DNA of 64,000 nucleotides from UBA8437 sp963582065 (GTDB taxonomy: Bacteria > Planctomycetota > Planctomycetia > Planctomycetales > Planctomycetaceae), in assembly GCA_963582065.1 (NCBI GenBank), contig CAUZRQ010000010.1:1-64000 (forward strand), given 5' to 3'. The notes beneath the pieces were generated by a model, which made no database searches, was not told the DNA's origin, and saw only the letters and a list, made by a program, of their open reading frames with translations. Below, piece by piece: positions 36,797 to 46,033 of this stretch (within the stretch, counting starts at the first letter, position 1; the number at the start of each line of letters is the position of its first letter). Made by a program: the position numbers and the translations under genes.

Positions 36797-37854
36797 CCCG
36801 ACTGAAGATCGCCGTCGTGGGCGTTGGCGCCCTCGGACGACACCACGCCCGTATCCTCTCCACCCTCGACTCGGTCGAACTTGTCGGTGTCGCCGAAACC
36901 GACATCGAGATGGGACGCACGGCCGCCGAGACCTGCGGTTGCGCCCACGTCACCGACTTCCACGACCTGCTCGAAGATGTCGACGCGGTGACGATTGCCG
37001 TCCCCACGTCGGCTCACCTGGCCGTTGCCGGGGACTGCCTGCGAGCCGGGCTGCCGGTGATGGTCGAAAAACCGATCGCCGGAACGCTCGAGGACGCCGC
37101 TCAACTGGTCGACCTCGCCGACCGCCAGAACGTCGTGCTGCAAGTGGGTCACGTCGAGCGGTTCAATCCCGCCGTCACCGCCGCCTTCGGACAGATCGAT
37201 CGACCACGATACCTGCGAGTCGAACGAATGAGCCCTTTTGCCTTCCGTTCGACCGACATTGGAGTCATCCACGACCTGATGATCCACGACCTCGAACTGG
37301 TCCTCGCCCTTGTCGATGCACCGATCCAGACTGTCCAAGCCTTCGGCATCAGCCTGATGGGGGGCCATGAGGACTCGGTCCAGGCCAGGATCGAATTCAG
37401 CAACGGCTGCATCGCCGACATCTCGGCCAGCCGGGTGCACCCCGAACCCCGCCGTGTGCTCACCTCGTGGTCAGCATCTGGTTGCATCCACGTCGACCTG
37501 CATACCCGTCACCTGACTTCGTATCGACCGTCTGAGGCCTTGCTGAGTGGCCCGTCACCCCTCGAATTGGCCGCCGCACCCGAGGCCGACATCGATGACC
37601 TCAAGCAGAGCGTCTTCGGCAAGTTCATCACCGTCCACGAACCCGAAATCTGCGATGCCGACGCATTGACTGATGAATTGCAGCATTTCGTCGACTGTGT
37701 CACCAGCGGCCGCCGACCACTGGTGGGCGGCCCCGAGGCCCTCAGGGCAATGGTCGCCGCCGACCAGGTCCTGACCTCGGTCGCCGAACACCTTTGGGAC
37801 GGCCATGCCGACGGTGCCCGGGGGCCCCAGGCCCGACGCCGACGCGCGGCCTGA
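36793..37854 (+). CDS. Gfo/Idh/MocA-family oxidoreductase coupled to lpxA
   Basis: NAD(P)-dependent sugar dehydrogenase. The 353-residue protein has the Rossmann motif VVGVGALGRHHARIL, the lysine motif VEKPIAGT (Lys93), and the substrate-binding DIGVIHDLMIHDLELVL. It starts within the lpxA stop (ATGA), so the two are made together. In Acidithiobacillus and Leptospira a Gfo/Idh enzyme, GnnA, encoded beside lpxA oxidises UDP-GlcNAc before transamination by GnnB. No aminotransferase follows here, so a GnnA role is only a hypothesis. Confidence 0.85.
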   Translation: MTRLKIAVVGVGALGRHHARILSTLDSVELVGVAETDIEMGRTAAETCGCAHVTDFHDLLEDVDAVTIAVPTSAHLAVAGDCLRAGLPVMVEKPIAGTLEDAAQLVDLADRQNVVLQVGHVERFNPAVTAAFGQIDRPRYLRVERMSPFAFRSTDIGVIHDLMIHDLELVLALVDAPIQTVQAFGISLMGGHEDSVQARIEFSNGCIADISASRVHPEPRRVLTSWSASGCIHVDLHTRHLTSYRPSEALLSGPSPLELAAAPEADIDDLKQSVFGKFITVHEPEICDADALTDELQHFVDCVTSGRRPLVGGPEALRAMVAADQVLTSVAEHLWDGHADGARGPQARRRRAA

Positions 37855-37895
37855 CGCCGGACCACCGCTTCGAGAAAACCGCCCGAGATTCGCCG

Positions 37896-39020
37896 CTACG
37901 TTTCGGCGTGTCTCGCACACCAGGTGGCCAGCATCCCGGAAGTGATCACCGGAGACCAGGCTGCCAGGTCGGGCGACAGAACCTGGAAACTGGCCAGGTA
38001 CAGGCAGGCTTCTCCTGCACCCAACACCACCACCATCACGCCCCCGGCAATGGCCAGATTCGCCGCCAGTCCGCGACTCTCTCGACGTACCAGGAATGGA
38101 ACCACCAGGAACACCGCTACGATGTTCAGCAGCGGGCGGGTCAGGCGTGCGTGCAGCGCCAGGGCCTGCTCGTGGGCCGACCGGGTCGCCTGTGAGGGGT
38201 TGCGAACCCGCCTGAGCAGGTCGGGTGTCGAGAGGTACCTCGCGTTGCTGGCCTTTTCAGAGAGTTGATCGGGAGTGACACCCGAGACGACAAACAGCGT
38301 CCCCGGACGTGTTCCCGGCCGTACGACGCGTCGGCCGGCGGCGCTGAGTGCAAGTTGTTCGGGTGCCGGGTCGAGACCGACCAACAGCCACCCCGAGAGG
38401 TTCTTCGGGCCGCGGCGGACATACTTCGCCCGCTGGGCCTTCAACGTGGTCAGACGAGTCACGACGTCCGGGACCGGCAACACGAACTCCGCATCCGTCA
38501 GTTTCCTGGCGTGAGGAAACACTCGTCGTGCCGAGATCAGGATGTGCGTGGCAAAATCCAGCGACGGCCGGACGTCGATCCCCTGCTCGACTTCGCGACC
38601 GCGAGGTGTCTGTAACACGGGAGCCACCCTGGGCAGAATCCACTCCTGGTTGATCATCATCAACAGATTGACCAACAAGGCTCCCATCACCAGCGGGACG
38701 ACGATGCGATACAGCGACACACCGGCGGCCAGAACCGGGTGCAATTCCCCGGATCGCTGCAAGATCACCAGAACGACCATCACCGACAGCACACACAGGA
38801 TGTGCCCCACCAGACTCAACAACAGACTCGATTGGCAGCAGTAATACACCGTCATCCGCCGCACCACCGGCCAGATGTCCCCATCGGGGCTCGCCTTGAG
38901 GAACTCGTCGGCGTTGGTGAACGCGTCGAAAACGAAGAACACACCCAGCGCGGCCACGAAACAGATGCCGAAGGTGTGGAAAAACCGCTTCAGCAGGTAG
39001 CGGTCGAACGTCGTCAACAC
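37896..39020 (-). CDS. LptF/LptG-family permease, second copy
   Basis: Second YjgP/YjgQ-type permease, probably the partner of the one at 20648-21820 in an LptB2FG complex for LPS export. The 374-residue protein begins TTFDRYLLKRFFHTFGICF and has the SGELHPVLAAGVSLYR cytoplasmic motif, a periplasmic domain and the final helices LLNIVAVFLVVPFLV and others. GTG 39020 has AGGAAGG 8 bases upstream; the frame runs on upstream to 39173 without similarity. It diverges from the LRR gene and converges with the dehydrogenase. Confidence 0.87.
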   Translation of the reverse strand: MLTTFDRYLLKRFFHTFGICFVAALGVFFVFDAFTNADEFLKASPDGDIWPVVRRMTVYYCCQSSLLLSLVGHILCVLSVMVVLVILQRSGELHPVLAAGVSLYRIVVPLVMGALLVNLLMMINQEWILPRVAPVLQTPRGREVEQGIDVRPSLDFATHILISARRVFPHARKLTDAEFVLPVPDVVTRLTTLKAQRAKYVRRGPKNLSGWLLVGLDPAPEQLALSAAGRRVVRPGTRPGTLFVVSGVTPDQLSEKASNARYLSTPDLLRRVRNPSQATRSAHEQALALHARLTRPLLNIVAVFLVVPFLVRRESRGLAANLAIAGGVMVVVLGAGEACLYLASFQVLSPDLAAWSPVITSGMLATWCARHAET

Positions 39021-39194
39021 GGCGGTTGCCTTCCTGGCACCGGGATCGCGACGGCCAGCCTCGATCGACGGACCGTCCCCATTTCGCTGCGACCTCCAGC
39101 CGCGGCGGTGCGAGATTACAGGACGTCGGCCCCGAAGTGTCAAGACGGATCGTGACGTGGCCGACCGCCGCAACGACCGCTAGGCTGGACCGTG

Positions 39195-40442
39195 ATGTCT
39201 CTCGATTCGCCCTTCGTCGATCCCGAAGCCGGCCCCGGCCAACCACGACGGCAACGTTCCGGGCGGCTGTGGCTGATCGCAGCGGTGCTGGCCGTCTCGG
39301 TGATCGGCCTGCTCGCCCGACCCGGGTGGCAACGATCCCGCGATCTCCAGTTCCTCGAACAAGCCGGTGCTGTCTTCGACACCCGCACCAAGGCTCCGAA
39401 ATGGATGAAGCTCGTGGGAACCGCGTTGGACCCGGCTGCCATCGACAGCCTCGCACGAGTCACCACCCTCGAGGACCTCGTACTCGACGAATCGACCGTG
39501 ACCGACGATGACCTTGCGACGTTGGCCGCGTTGACCAGTCTCAGGAGACTCTCCCTGGCCCGCACCGCGATCAGCGACAGGGGACTGTCGCACCTGGCCG
39601 GGTTGCTGCAACTGAAGACCCTGGTGCTCGACTCGTCCTACCATGTCACCGACGGGGGTCTGGACGCAGTGGCGGCGATCAACGGGCTCGAGGATGTCAG
39701 CCTGCTGGATATTCCCGTGACGTTGCCGGCACTGGTCGAACTGTCGGGCCGCCACACCTTGCTGCAGATCAACTCCAGCCACGGAGTTCTCGGGAACCGC
39801 AAGCTGGCCCTTTCGGGCACCGAGATCTCCGACGAGGGACTCGCGCGGTTGTACAACGCCGCGGAACTCGAGGGAATCGAACTGCCGTCCCGCATCACCG
39901 ACCGGGGACTGCAACACCTGTACGGGCTCTCGAAGCTCAAATACGTCGTGCTCGCCGATTCCCGCATCACCGACCGGGGACTCGCCGCTCTCATCGACCG
40001 TTCACTCCCGCTGACAGAAATCGACATCTCCGGTTGCAGCGGGCTGACCGACACCGGCCTGGCGGTCGTCGCTCGCCTGCCACTGCTCAGACAACTTCAA
40101 GTCGACAACACCAACGCAGGACCGCACCTGCTGACCGCTGTGGCGGAACTGGCACAACTGGAACTCCTCTCGCTGGGCGATTGCCTCAAGGTGGACGACA
40201 CCGCACTGAAACCGCTGCTGGACGCCCCGTCGCACCCCCGGCTGAAATTCCTCAGGCTCTCCGGTACTGCCATCACCGACATCTCGATGAAGACTGTCGA
40301 CCGCGATCGGTTCCCGAACCTGGAAGGCCTGGACCTCCGAAACACGCGAGTCACTCCCGAAACGACCTCCCGGCTCCGAAAACGGCTGGCAGGCTGTCGA
40401 GTACTCGGTTCGTCGGCCGCTCCCGGTCTTCGCGCGGACTGA
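39195..40442 (+). CDS. Membrane-anchored leucine-rich-repeat protein
   Basis: The 415-residue protein has an N-terminal polar stretch, one membrane helix (about 25-45, LWLIAAVLAVSVIGLLA) and then at least ten leucine-rich repeats of the '(I/V)TDxGLxxL' kind, for example ITDRGLQHLYGLSKLKYV. Such LRRs form a solenoid that binds proteins; the partner is unknown. The repeats belong to the same type as those fused to SecDF at 54560-57961. Start ATG 39195; GTG 39192 is directly before it. It ends 4 bases from the convergent NHL gene. Confidence 0.87.
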   Translation: MSLDSPFVDPEAGPGQPRRQRSGRLWLIAAVLAVSVIGLLARPGWQRSRDLQFLEQAGAVFDTRTKAPKWMKLVGTALDPAAIDSLARVTTLEDLVLDESTVTDDDLATLAALTSLRRLSLARTAISDRGLSHLAGLLQLKTLVLDSSYHVTDGGLDAVAAINGLEDVSLLDIPVTLPALVELSGRHTLLQINSSHGVLGNRKLALSGTEISDEGLARLYNAAELEGIELPSRITDRGLQHLYGLSKLKYVVLADSRITDRGLAALIDRSLPLTEIDISGCSGLTDTGLAVVARLPLLRQLQVDNTNAGPHLLTAVAELAQLELLSLGDCLKVDDTALKPLLDAPSHPRLKFLRLSGTAITDISMKTVDRDRFPNLEGLDLRNTRVTPETTSRLRKRLAGCRVLGSSAAPGLRAD

Positions 40443-40446
40443 CCGG

Positions 40447-41316
40447 CTAGTCCCTGACGCGGACGAACTTCTTGATCAGTCCGGCGGCGGCGACTTCGCT
40501 GACGTAGAGATCCCCGCGACTGTCGCCCCAGATTCCATGCGGAGCAGCGACAAACTGGTGCGGCTCGTCTCCCGCCTCGCCCCACTGGCTGAGCACGTTG
40601 TTCTGGCGATCGAGAATTGTCAGCCGGTGACCGACCTCGGCCATGAAAATCGTCTCGTCCCGGTCGAACCACAACTTGTCCGGACGCAGGTATCCCGGCC
40701 ATTCCTCGAGGAACTCGCCTTCGCCAGTGAACAACTGAATCCGGTTGTTTTCCCGATCACAGATGTAGACGCGGTAGTCACTGTCGACCCAGACCGAGTG
40801 AACCAGGTCAAACTGTCCGGGCCCTGTCCCCGGCTCACCCCAGCTCTTGATCAACACCCCCTCGGGTGAGAACTTGTGCACCTTGTGGTTGACGTAACCG
40901 TCGCTGACGAACAGGCAGCCATCAGGTGCGATCGCCAGATCGGTGGGCCGGTTGAACGGCACCCCCGGGGGGCGGGGCACACCGGGAGTCCCCAGCGTCC
41001 ACTGCAGTTCGCCCTTTGAGTTGAACTTGTAGACGCAGTGCCCCAGCCACTCGGTCAGGAAGATGTTGTCCTGGTCGTCAATGTAGACGCCGTGCGCGTT
41101 CTCGGAGACCAACACCGTGTCGTCCCACGATTCGATCACGTTGCCGTCGGTATCGAAGATGATCAACGTGTGTTCGCTGCGACTCGAGACGATCACTCGA
41201 TCGTTGCTGTCGACTCCCACACCTGGAATCCATCCAAACGTCCAGCCCTCAGGCAACTTCGCCCAATCGCTGATCACCTCGTACTGAAAATCGCCCTGGC
41301 CCACTCGTGTCGTCAT
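40447..41316 (-). CDS. NHL-repeat beta-propeller protein
   Basis: A 289-residue propeller of six NHL-type blades, seen as repeats such as GVGVDSNDRVIVSSR, GVYIDDQDNIFLTEW, DLAIAPDGCLFVSDG and VWVDSDYRVYICDRENNRIQ. Similar proteins include peptidyl-alpha-hydroxyglycine lyase-like and 6-bladed propeller lactonases, but catalysis cannot be claimed. No signal peptide is visible from ATG 41316, which is preceded by a purine-rich GGAGAAGAG. Confidence 0.82.
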   Translation of the reverse strand: MTTRVGQGDFQYEVISDWAKLPEGWTFGWIPGVGVDSNDRVIVSSRSEHTLIIFDTDGNVIESWDDTVLVSENAHGVYIDDQDNIFLTEWLGHCVYKFNSKGELQWTLGTPGVPRPPGVPFNRPTDLAIAPDGCLFVSDGYVNHKVHKFSPEGVLIKSWGEPGTGPGQFDLVHSVWVDSDYRVYICDRENNRIQLFTGEGEFLEEWPGYLRPDKLWFDRDETIFMAEVGHRLTILDRQNNVLSQWGEAGDEPHQFVAAPHGIWGDSRGDLYVSEVAAAGLIKKFVRVRD

Positions 41317-41492
41317 CGTCTCTTCTCCCGCTTCCGGCCGGTCTCCAGACAACGAAACCACCCAAGTGACATACTCCGACCGGCACGCTCGATCAAGCCA
41401 CTCACCCCGACCTGAAACGCATCGGGTTTGACGCCGCCGATGCAAATCGCAGAATGTCGGGACCCAACGAACCGATCCTCTGGACGCCCACC

Positions 41493-42596
41493 ATGTCCGA
41501 GACCTCCATCGACTACGGCATGTTCATCATGCCCTTTCATGACCCCGACAAGCCGCTGGGCCAATGTTACGACGAGGACCTGGAACTGATCGTGCTGGCC
41601 GAGCAAATGGGCTTCTCGGAGTTCTGGATCGGTGAACACCACACGATGCAGTACGAGAACATTGTCAGTCCCGAGATGTTCATCTGCCGTGCGTTGGGTG
41701 AGACCCAGTCGATTCGGCTGGGTCCCGCTCCTGTCTGCCTGAACCAGCATCACCCCGCCGCAGTCGCCAGCCGACTGGCCTTCCTTGACCATCTCTCCAA
41801 AGGCCGCCTCAACCTCTGTTTCGGTCCCGGCAGCGTCACCGCCGACCTGGAACTCTACGGCATCGATCCGAAAAACAACTCGAGGATGGTTGACGAATCG
41901 ATCAAGATGATCCTGGCACTGTGGTCGGGCGAGCCGCCCTACGAACTCGACGGGGAATTCTGGAACATCCGGCTGGTCGACAACGTCGACGTCGAGACTC
42001 GCATCGGCTTCATCCACAAGCCGCTGCAACAGCCTCATCCACCGATCTCAATCCCGGCCATGAGCCGCAATTCGCCCAGCATGCAGATGGCCGGCGCCGC
42101 CGGATTCCAACTGTTCGGACACTGCCTGGTCACCGGCAACGTGCTGAAAAACTTCTGGGACACCTACGAAACCGCAGCCGTCGAGGCCGGGCGAACACCG
42201 TCGCGAGCAGACTTCAAGATTGCCCGTTCGATCTTCCTGGCCGACACCACCGCCGAGGCCGAACGACTGGCCCGCACCAACTCGCTGGGACACAACTACG
42301 AGTACATCGGCCGTCTGTTCGACAAGGGGCTGGGCCGCAAGATCTACAAGCGTGATCTCGACATGCCCGATGCCGAATGCAATCTTGATTTCCTGATGAC
42401 CGAACAGATCATCGCCGGAGACGTCGACACGGCACTCGAGCGACTGCTGAGTGTGTGGGAAGAAACGGGTGGCTTCGGCACGCTGGTGTTGATGAGCTAC
42501 GACTGGGACGACAAGGCGTCGTGGGTCCGAAGCATGGAACTGTTCGCCCAGGAACTGATGCCCGCTTTCAATCGGGCGGTGGGAGTGATGGCCTGA
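41493..42596 (+). CDS. LLM-class flavin-dependent monooxygenase (luciferase-like)
   Basis: FMN-dependent two-component monooxygenase with the bacterial-luciferase TIM-barrel fold; the sequence most resembles the limonene monooxygenase-like branch. Motifs are YGMFIMPFHDP at the start, FSEFWIGEHHT, RLAFLDHLSKGRLNLCFGPGS and IPAMSRNSPSMQMAGAAGFQ. The substrate is unknown. ATG 41493 puts the first beta strand at the N-terminus, as in the family; ATG 41454 adds 13 residues. It diverges from the NHL gene. Confidence 0.85.
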   Translation: MSETSIDYGMFIMPFHDPDKPLGQCYDEDLELIVLAEQMGFSEFWIGEHHTMQYENIVSPEMFICRALGETQSIRLGPAPVCLNQHHPAAVASRLAFLDHLSKGRLNLCFGPGSVTADLELYGIDPKNNSRMVDESIKMILALWSGEPPYELDGEFWNIRLVDNVDVETRIGFIHKPLQQPHPPISIPAMSRNSPSMQMAGAAGFQLFGHCLVTGNVLKNFWDTYETAAVEAGRTPSRADFKIARSIFLADTTAEAERLARTNSLGHNYEYIGRLFDKGLGRKIYKRDLDMPDAECNLDFLMTEQIIAGDVDTALERLLSVWEETGGFGTLVLMSYDWDDKASWVRSMELFAQELMPAFNRAVGVMA

Positions 42597-42654
42597 CATT
42601 GCGGACTGGGAGATCCACGTTCCCAATCGTTCGCCGCTGTGGTTTAATGGCTCG

Positions 42655-44028
42655 ATGATTGACCCGTCGCCAAGTCCCCGACATCATGCGGTCTCGCGCC
42701 GTGACCTGCTGCAAGTCGGTGCACTGGGGCTGACCGGGGTCACGTTGCCGGGGCTGCTCTCAGCCCGTGAAACGACCCGTTCGAAGGGCGGGCGGCCCAC
42801 CGCCGACGCCTGCATCCTGATTCACCTCAACGGCGGCCCCCCGCACCTGGACATGTGGGACCCCAAGCCCGAGTCTCCCGCCGCGATTCGTGGCGAATTC
42901 GGCACGATCAGCTCGTCGATCCCCGGCTACCGGGTCGGATCGCTGATGCCGAAACTGGCTCGCCACATGCACCGCGCGACGATCGTCCGCTCGATGCACC
43001 ACAGTGTCAACAACGCCCACGCCGCAGCGGTCTACTGCTCATTGACCGGCCACGACCGGGGTGAACTGGGGGGCGGCACCAAGCAGACCGATCATCCCTC
43101 GCCCGGCTCGATCGTCACCCTGCTCCGCCCACCCCAGCGGGTGGTCGTTCCTCACGTGACGCTGCCCTATATGACCCAGGAGGGCCGTGGCGGGCCGCCA
43201 CAACCGGGCTTTTTCGGCGGATTTCTCGGGCGGGCCCACGACCCGCTGTTCGTGCTCCGCGATCCCAACAGCAAGGACTTCGGAGTCCCGGAACTGACCC
43301 TCCGCACCGGAGTCTCGGCCCAGAGACTCTCGATCCGCCGACGGCTCTTCGACGACCTCAACCGGCGAGCCGGCCTCGGTGCCGACGATCGGGCTGCAAC
43401 CGCGATGAACAGTTTTCAGGCCCGGGCACTGGACCTGCTGACATCCGAGGGAACTCAGCGGGCATTTCGAATCTCCGAGGAGCCGGCCGCCACCAGAAAC
43501 GCCTACGGCCGGAACATCTACGGCCAGAGCACATTGTTAGCGCGGCGGTTGATCGAGGCGGGCACGCGACTGGTGACGATCGCATGGGCGCCGGACGCCA
43601 ACGCCACTTGGGACACTCACACCAACAACTTCGGCAGACTCAAGGGCGGCCTGCTGCCACAGTTCGACGCCGCTGCCAGCAGCCTGATCGAGGATCTGCA
43701 CCGTCGCGGGATGCTCGAACGCACCGTGGTCGGAATTTTTGGTGACTTCGGACGCACACCCAAGATCAACGCCAAGGCCGGCCGCGACCACTGGAACTTC
43801 TGCTACAGCCTGATGATGGTCGGCGGCGGGTTTCGTTCCGGGTTGGTCTATGGTCGCAGCGACCGCATCGGTGGCTATCCCGATGCCGACCCGCTGGTCC
43901 CCGGCGACATCATCTCGACCCTGTTTGGCTGCCTGGGAATCGTGCACAACGGTGAGATTCACGACCGGCTCGACCGGCCGTATCGCATCGTTCCCTCCGG
44001 CGAGACCCAGCCCCAGTTGCTGGCGTAG
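42655..44028 (+). CDS. DUF1501 family Tat-exported protein
   Basis: Second DUF1501 protein, 457 residues. The Tat motif is SRRDLLQVGALGLTG, then ILIHLNGGPPHLDMWDPKPE, a His-rich HHSVNNAHAAAVYCSLTGH segment and FGDFGRTPKINAKAGRDHW. It differs clearly from the copy at 21915-23216, so the two are not recent duplicates. Function of the family is not established. No cytochrome partner gene is adjacent. Confidence 0.92.
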   Translation: MIDPSPSPRHHAVSRRDLLQVGALGLTGVTLPGLLSARETTRSKGGRPTADACILIHLNGGPPHLDMWDPKPESPAAIRGEFGTISSSIPGYRVGSLMPKLARHMHRATIVRSMHHSVNNAHAAAVYCSLTGHDRGELGGGTKQTDHPSPGSIVTLLRPPQRVVVPHVTLPYMTQEGRGGPPQPGFFGGFLGRAHDPLFVLRDPNSKDFGVPELTLRTGVSAQRLSIRRRLFDDLNRRAGLGADDRAATAMNSFQARALDLLTSEGTQRAFRISEEPAATRNAYGRNIYGQSTLLARRLIEAGTRLVTIAWAPDANATWDTHTNNFGRLKGGLLPQFDAAASSLIEDLHRRGMLERTVVGIFGDFGRTPKINAKAGRDHWNFCYSLMMVGGGFRSGLVYGRSDRIGGYPDADPLVPGDIISTLFGCLGIVHNGEIHDRLDRPYRIVPSGETQPQLLA

Positions 44029-44046
44029 CAGGTCGGCAGGGGTTCC

Positions 44047-44075
44047 TTGTCGGCCTCCAAATGCCCCATTAGACT
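44047..44075 (+). promoter_or_regulatory. Candidate sigma-70 promoter for gap
   Basis: TTGTCG (44047-44052) and TAGACT (44070-44075), each matching four of six consensus bases, are separated by exactly 17 bases. They lie about 95 bases before the gap start codon. Confidence 0.45.
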
Positions 44076-44169
44076 GGGACGTTTCGTCCCGGGAGATGTT
44101 CGGTCGGGTGCACGTCTCGAGCGAAACCGGGCACCGTTCTCAGAGAATCCTTCTCGAGGAGTCTTCGCC

Positions 44170-45189
44170 GTGGCAGTCAAGGTAGGAATCAACGGGTTCG
44201 GCCGCATCGGCCGGATCACATTTCGGGCAATGTCGGCCCGCGGCGACGAGTTCGAAGTGGTCGGCATCAACGATCTCGGCGACCCCGCCGCCCTGGCAAA
44301 TCTTCTCAAGTACGACAGCACCCAGGGACGGTTCCCGGGCACCGTCGAGGTCGACGGCAGTACGCTGATCGTCGACGGACGGCCCATCCGGATCTGTGCT
44401 GAACGGGACCCGAACAACCTGCCGTGGGGCGAACTTGGGGTGGAGGTCGCGCTGGAGTCGACCGGCTTCTTCACCAACCGCGCCACCGACGACCGCCCCG
44501 GCTACGACAGCCATATCACCGCCGGAGCCCGCAAGGTGGTCATCTCGGCCCCGGCCAAGGATGCACCCGACCTGACCGTCGTGCTCGGCGTCAACGATGA
44601 CCAGTTGACCGCCGATCACCTGTGCGTCTCCAATGCCAGTTGCACCACCAACTGCCTCGCACCGATGGTCAAGGTGCTGCACGAAAAGTTCGGCCTCGAG
44701 CACGGACTGATGACCACCGTGCACGCCTACACCAACGACCAGCGGACCGGCGACCAGTTGCACTCCGACCCTCGACGTGCCCGGGCCGCGGCGGCCAACA
44801 TCATCCCGACCTCGACCGGTGCGGCCAAGGCGGTCGGGCTCGTGCTGCCGGAACTCGACGGGAAGCTCACCGGCATCAGTCTCCGTGTCCCGGTCCTCAC
44901 CGGCAGCATCACCGACCTGGTCGTCACACTCGGCAACGAGGCGAGTCCCGATCAAATCAACCAGGCGATGCAGGATGCGGCCGCGGGCCCCCTGGACGGA
45001 ATCATGGAGTACACCACCGACCCGATTGTTTCCAGCGACATCATCGGCAGCACCTACAGTTGCATCTTCGACGGCAGTTGGACGACTTCGATCGGCCCCA
45101 ACATGGTCAAGGTGCTCGGATGGTACGACAACGAGTACGGCTACTCCAACCGCACCGCCGACCTGATCGCCCGACTGGCAGCACTCTGA
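44170..45189 (+). CDS. gap: Glyceraldehyde-3-phosphate dehydrogenase, type I
   Basis: Interconverts glyceraldehyde-3-phosphate and 1,3-bisphosphoglycerate. The 339-residue protein has the Rossmann start VKVGINGFGRIGRI, the catalytic Cys158 in SNASCTTNCLAP, TTVHAYTNDQ with the catalytic histidine, and WYDNEYGYSNR. The GINDLGD segment with Asp35 after the second strand suggests NAD rather than NADP preference. GTG 44170 is preceded by GAGGAG at 9 bases. rpe follows 115 bases later on the same strand. Confidence 0.96.
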   Translation: MAVKVGINGFGRIGRITFRAMSARGDEFEVVGINDLGDPAALANLLKYDSTQGRFPGTVEVDGSTLIVDGRPIRICAERDPNNLPWGELGVEVALESTGFFTNRATDDRPGYDSHITAGARKVVISAPAKDAPDLTVVLGVNDDQLTADHLCVSNASCTTNCLAPMVKVLHEKFGLEHGLMTTVHAYTNDQRTGDQLHSDPRRARAAAANIIPTSTGAAKAVGLVLPELDGKLTGISLRVPVLTGSITDLVVTLGNEASPDQINQAMQDAAAGPLDGIMEYTTDPIVSSDIIGSTYSCIFDGSWTTSIGPNMVKVLGWYDNEYGYSNRTADLIARLAAL

Positions 45190-45304
45190 TCGGTTCCGGT
45201 GGTGATTCCACTGGACTCGCATCACCCCCTCGGTCAAAATAACTTCCTCGTCGGCGGGCTCGGCCCCCCAGCGTCTTGCCCCTGTCCCGCGTGACCCTCA
45301 CCGG

Positions 45305-46027
45305 ATGGACACGTCGATGAGTCGCCAGGATCTCCTGGAGATCTTCAACACCCGCACGCCGGCGATTGCCCCGTCGATGCTCAAGTGCGACTTCGGCAAC
45401 CTGCACCGCGAGGTCGAGTTGCTCGAGGCCGCCAGGGCACCGCTTTTGCACCTGGATGTCATGGATGGACACTTCGTCCCCAATCTCACGTACGGCCCGA
45501 TCGTCATCGCCGGACTCCGCCAACTCACCAGCCTGCCGCTGGACGCCCACCTGATGATCAGCAACCCAGCCGGTGACCTTGACGAGTACCTCGACGCGGG
45601 ATGCGACGGCATCACGGTGCACCTCGAGGCCTTCGGCGAAGACACCACATCGCTGGGTGATACGCTGGCACGGATCCGAGCCGCCGACGTGCTGGCCGGG
45701 GTCGCGATCAATCCCGGTACGGACGTGTCGTCCGTCGACGGCGTCCTCGCAGAAGCCGACCAGGTGCTGGTAATGAGCGTTGAGCCGGGATTCGGCGGCC
45801 AGGCCTTCCTGCCGATCGCCCTCGACAAACTCCGGCAACTCGACGCTGTCCGAGGCCCCGACACGACTCTCGCCGTCGATGGCGGGATCGGTCCGACCAC
45901 GATCAATGGGGCCTGCCAGGCGGGTGCTCGCGTGTTTGTTGTCGGCAGCTCAATCTTTGACCGTCCCGACTACACGTCGGCGATTTCGGAGCTGAAGGCC
46001 ACGGCTTCGGCGACGGGGGGGGCTTGA
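45305..46027 (+). CDS. rpe: Ribulose-phosphate 3-epimerase
   Basis: Pentose-phosphate-pathway enzyme with a TIM barrel. The 240-residue protein has IAPSMLKCDFGNL, the metal-site motif LHLDVMDGHFVPN, LDAHLMISNPA, SVEPGFGGQAF and the phosphate-binding AVDGGIGPTTI. The last codons include a run of eight G residues. The next gene begins 6 bases downstream. Confidence 0.95.
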   Translation: MDTSMSRQDLLEIFNTRTPAIAPSMLKCDFGNLHREVELLEAARAPLLHLDVMDGHFVPNLTYGPIVIAGLRQLTSLPLDAHLMISNPAGDLDEYLDAGCDGITVHLEAFGEDTTSLGDTLARIRAADVLAGVAINPGTDVSSVDGVLAEADQVLVMSVEPGFGGQAFLPIALDKLRQLDAVRGPDTTLAVDGGIGPTTINGACQAGARVFVVGSSIFDRPDYTSAISELKATASATGGA

Positions 46028-46033
46028 GCGACA

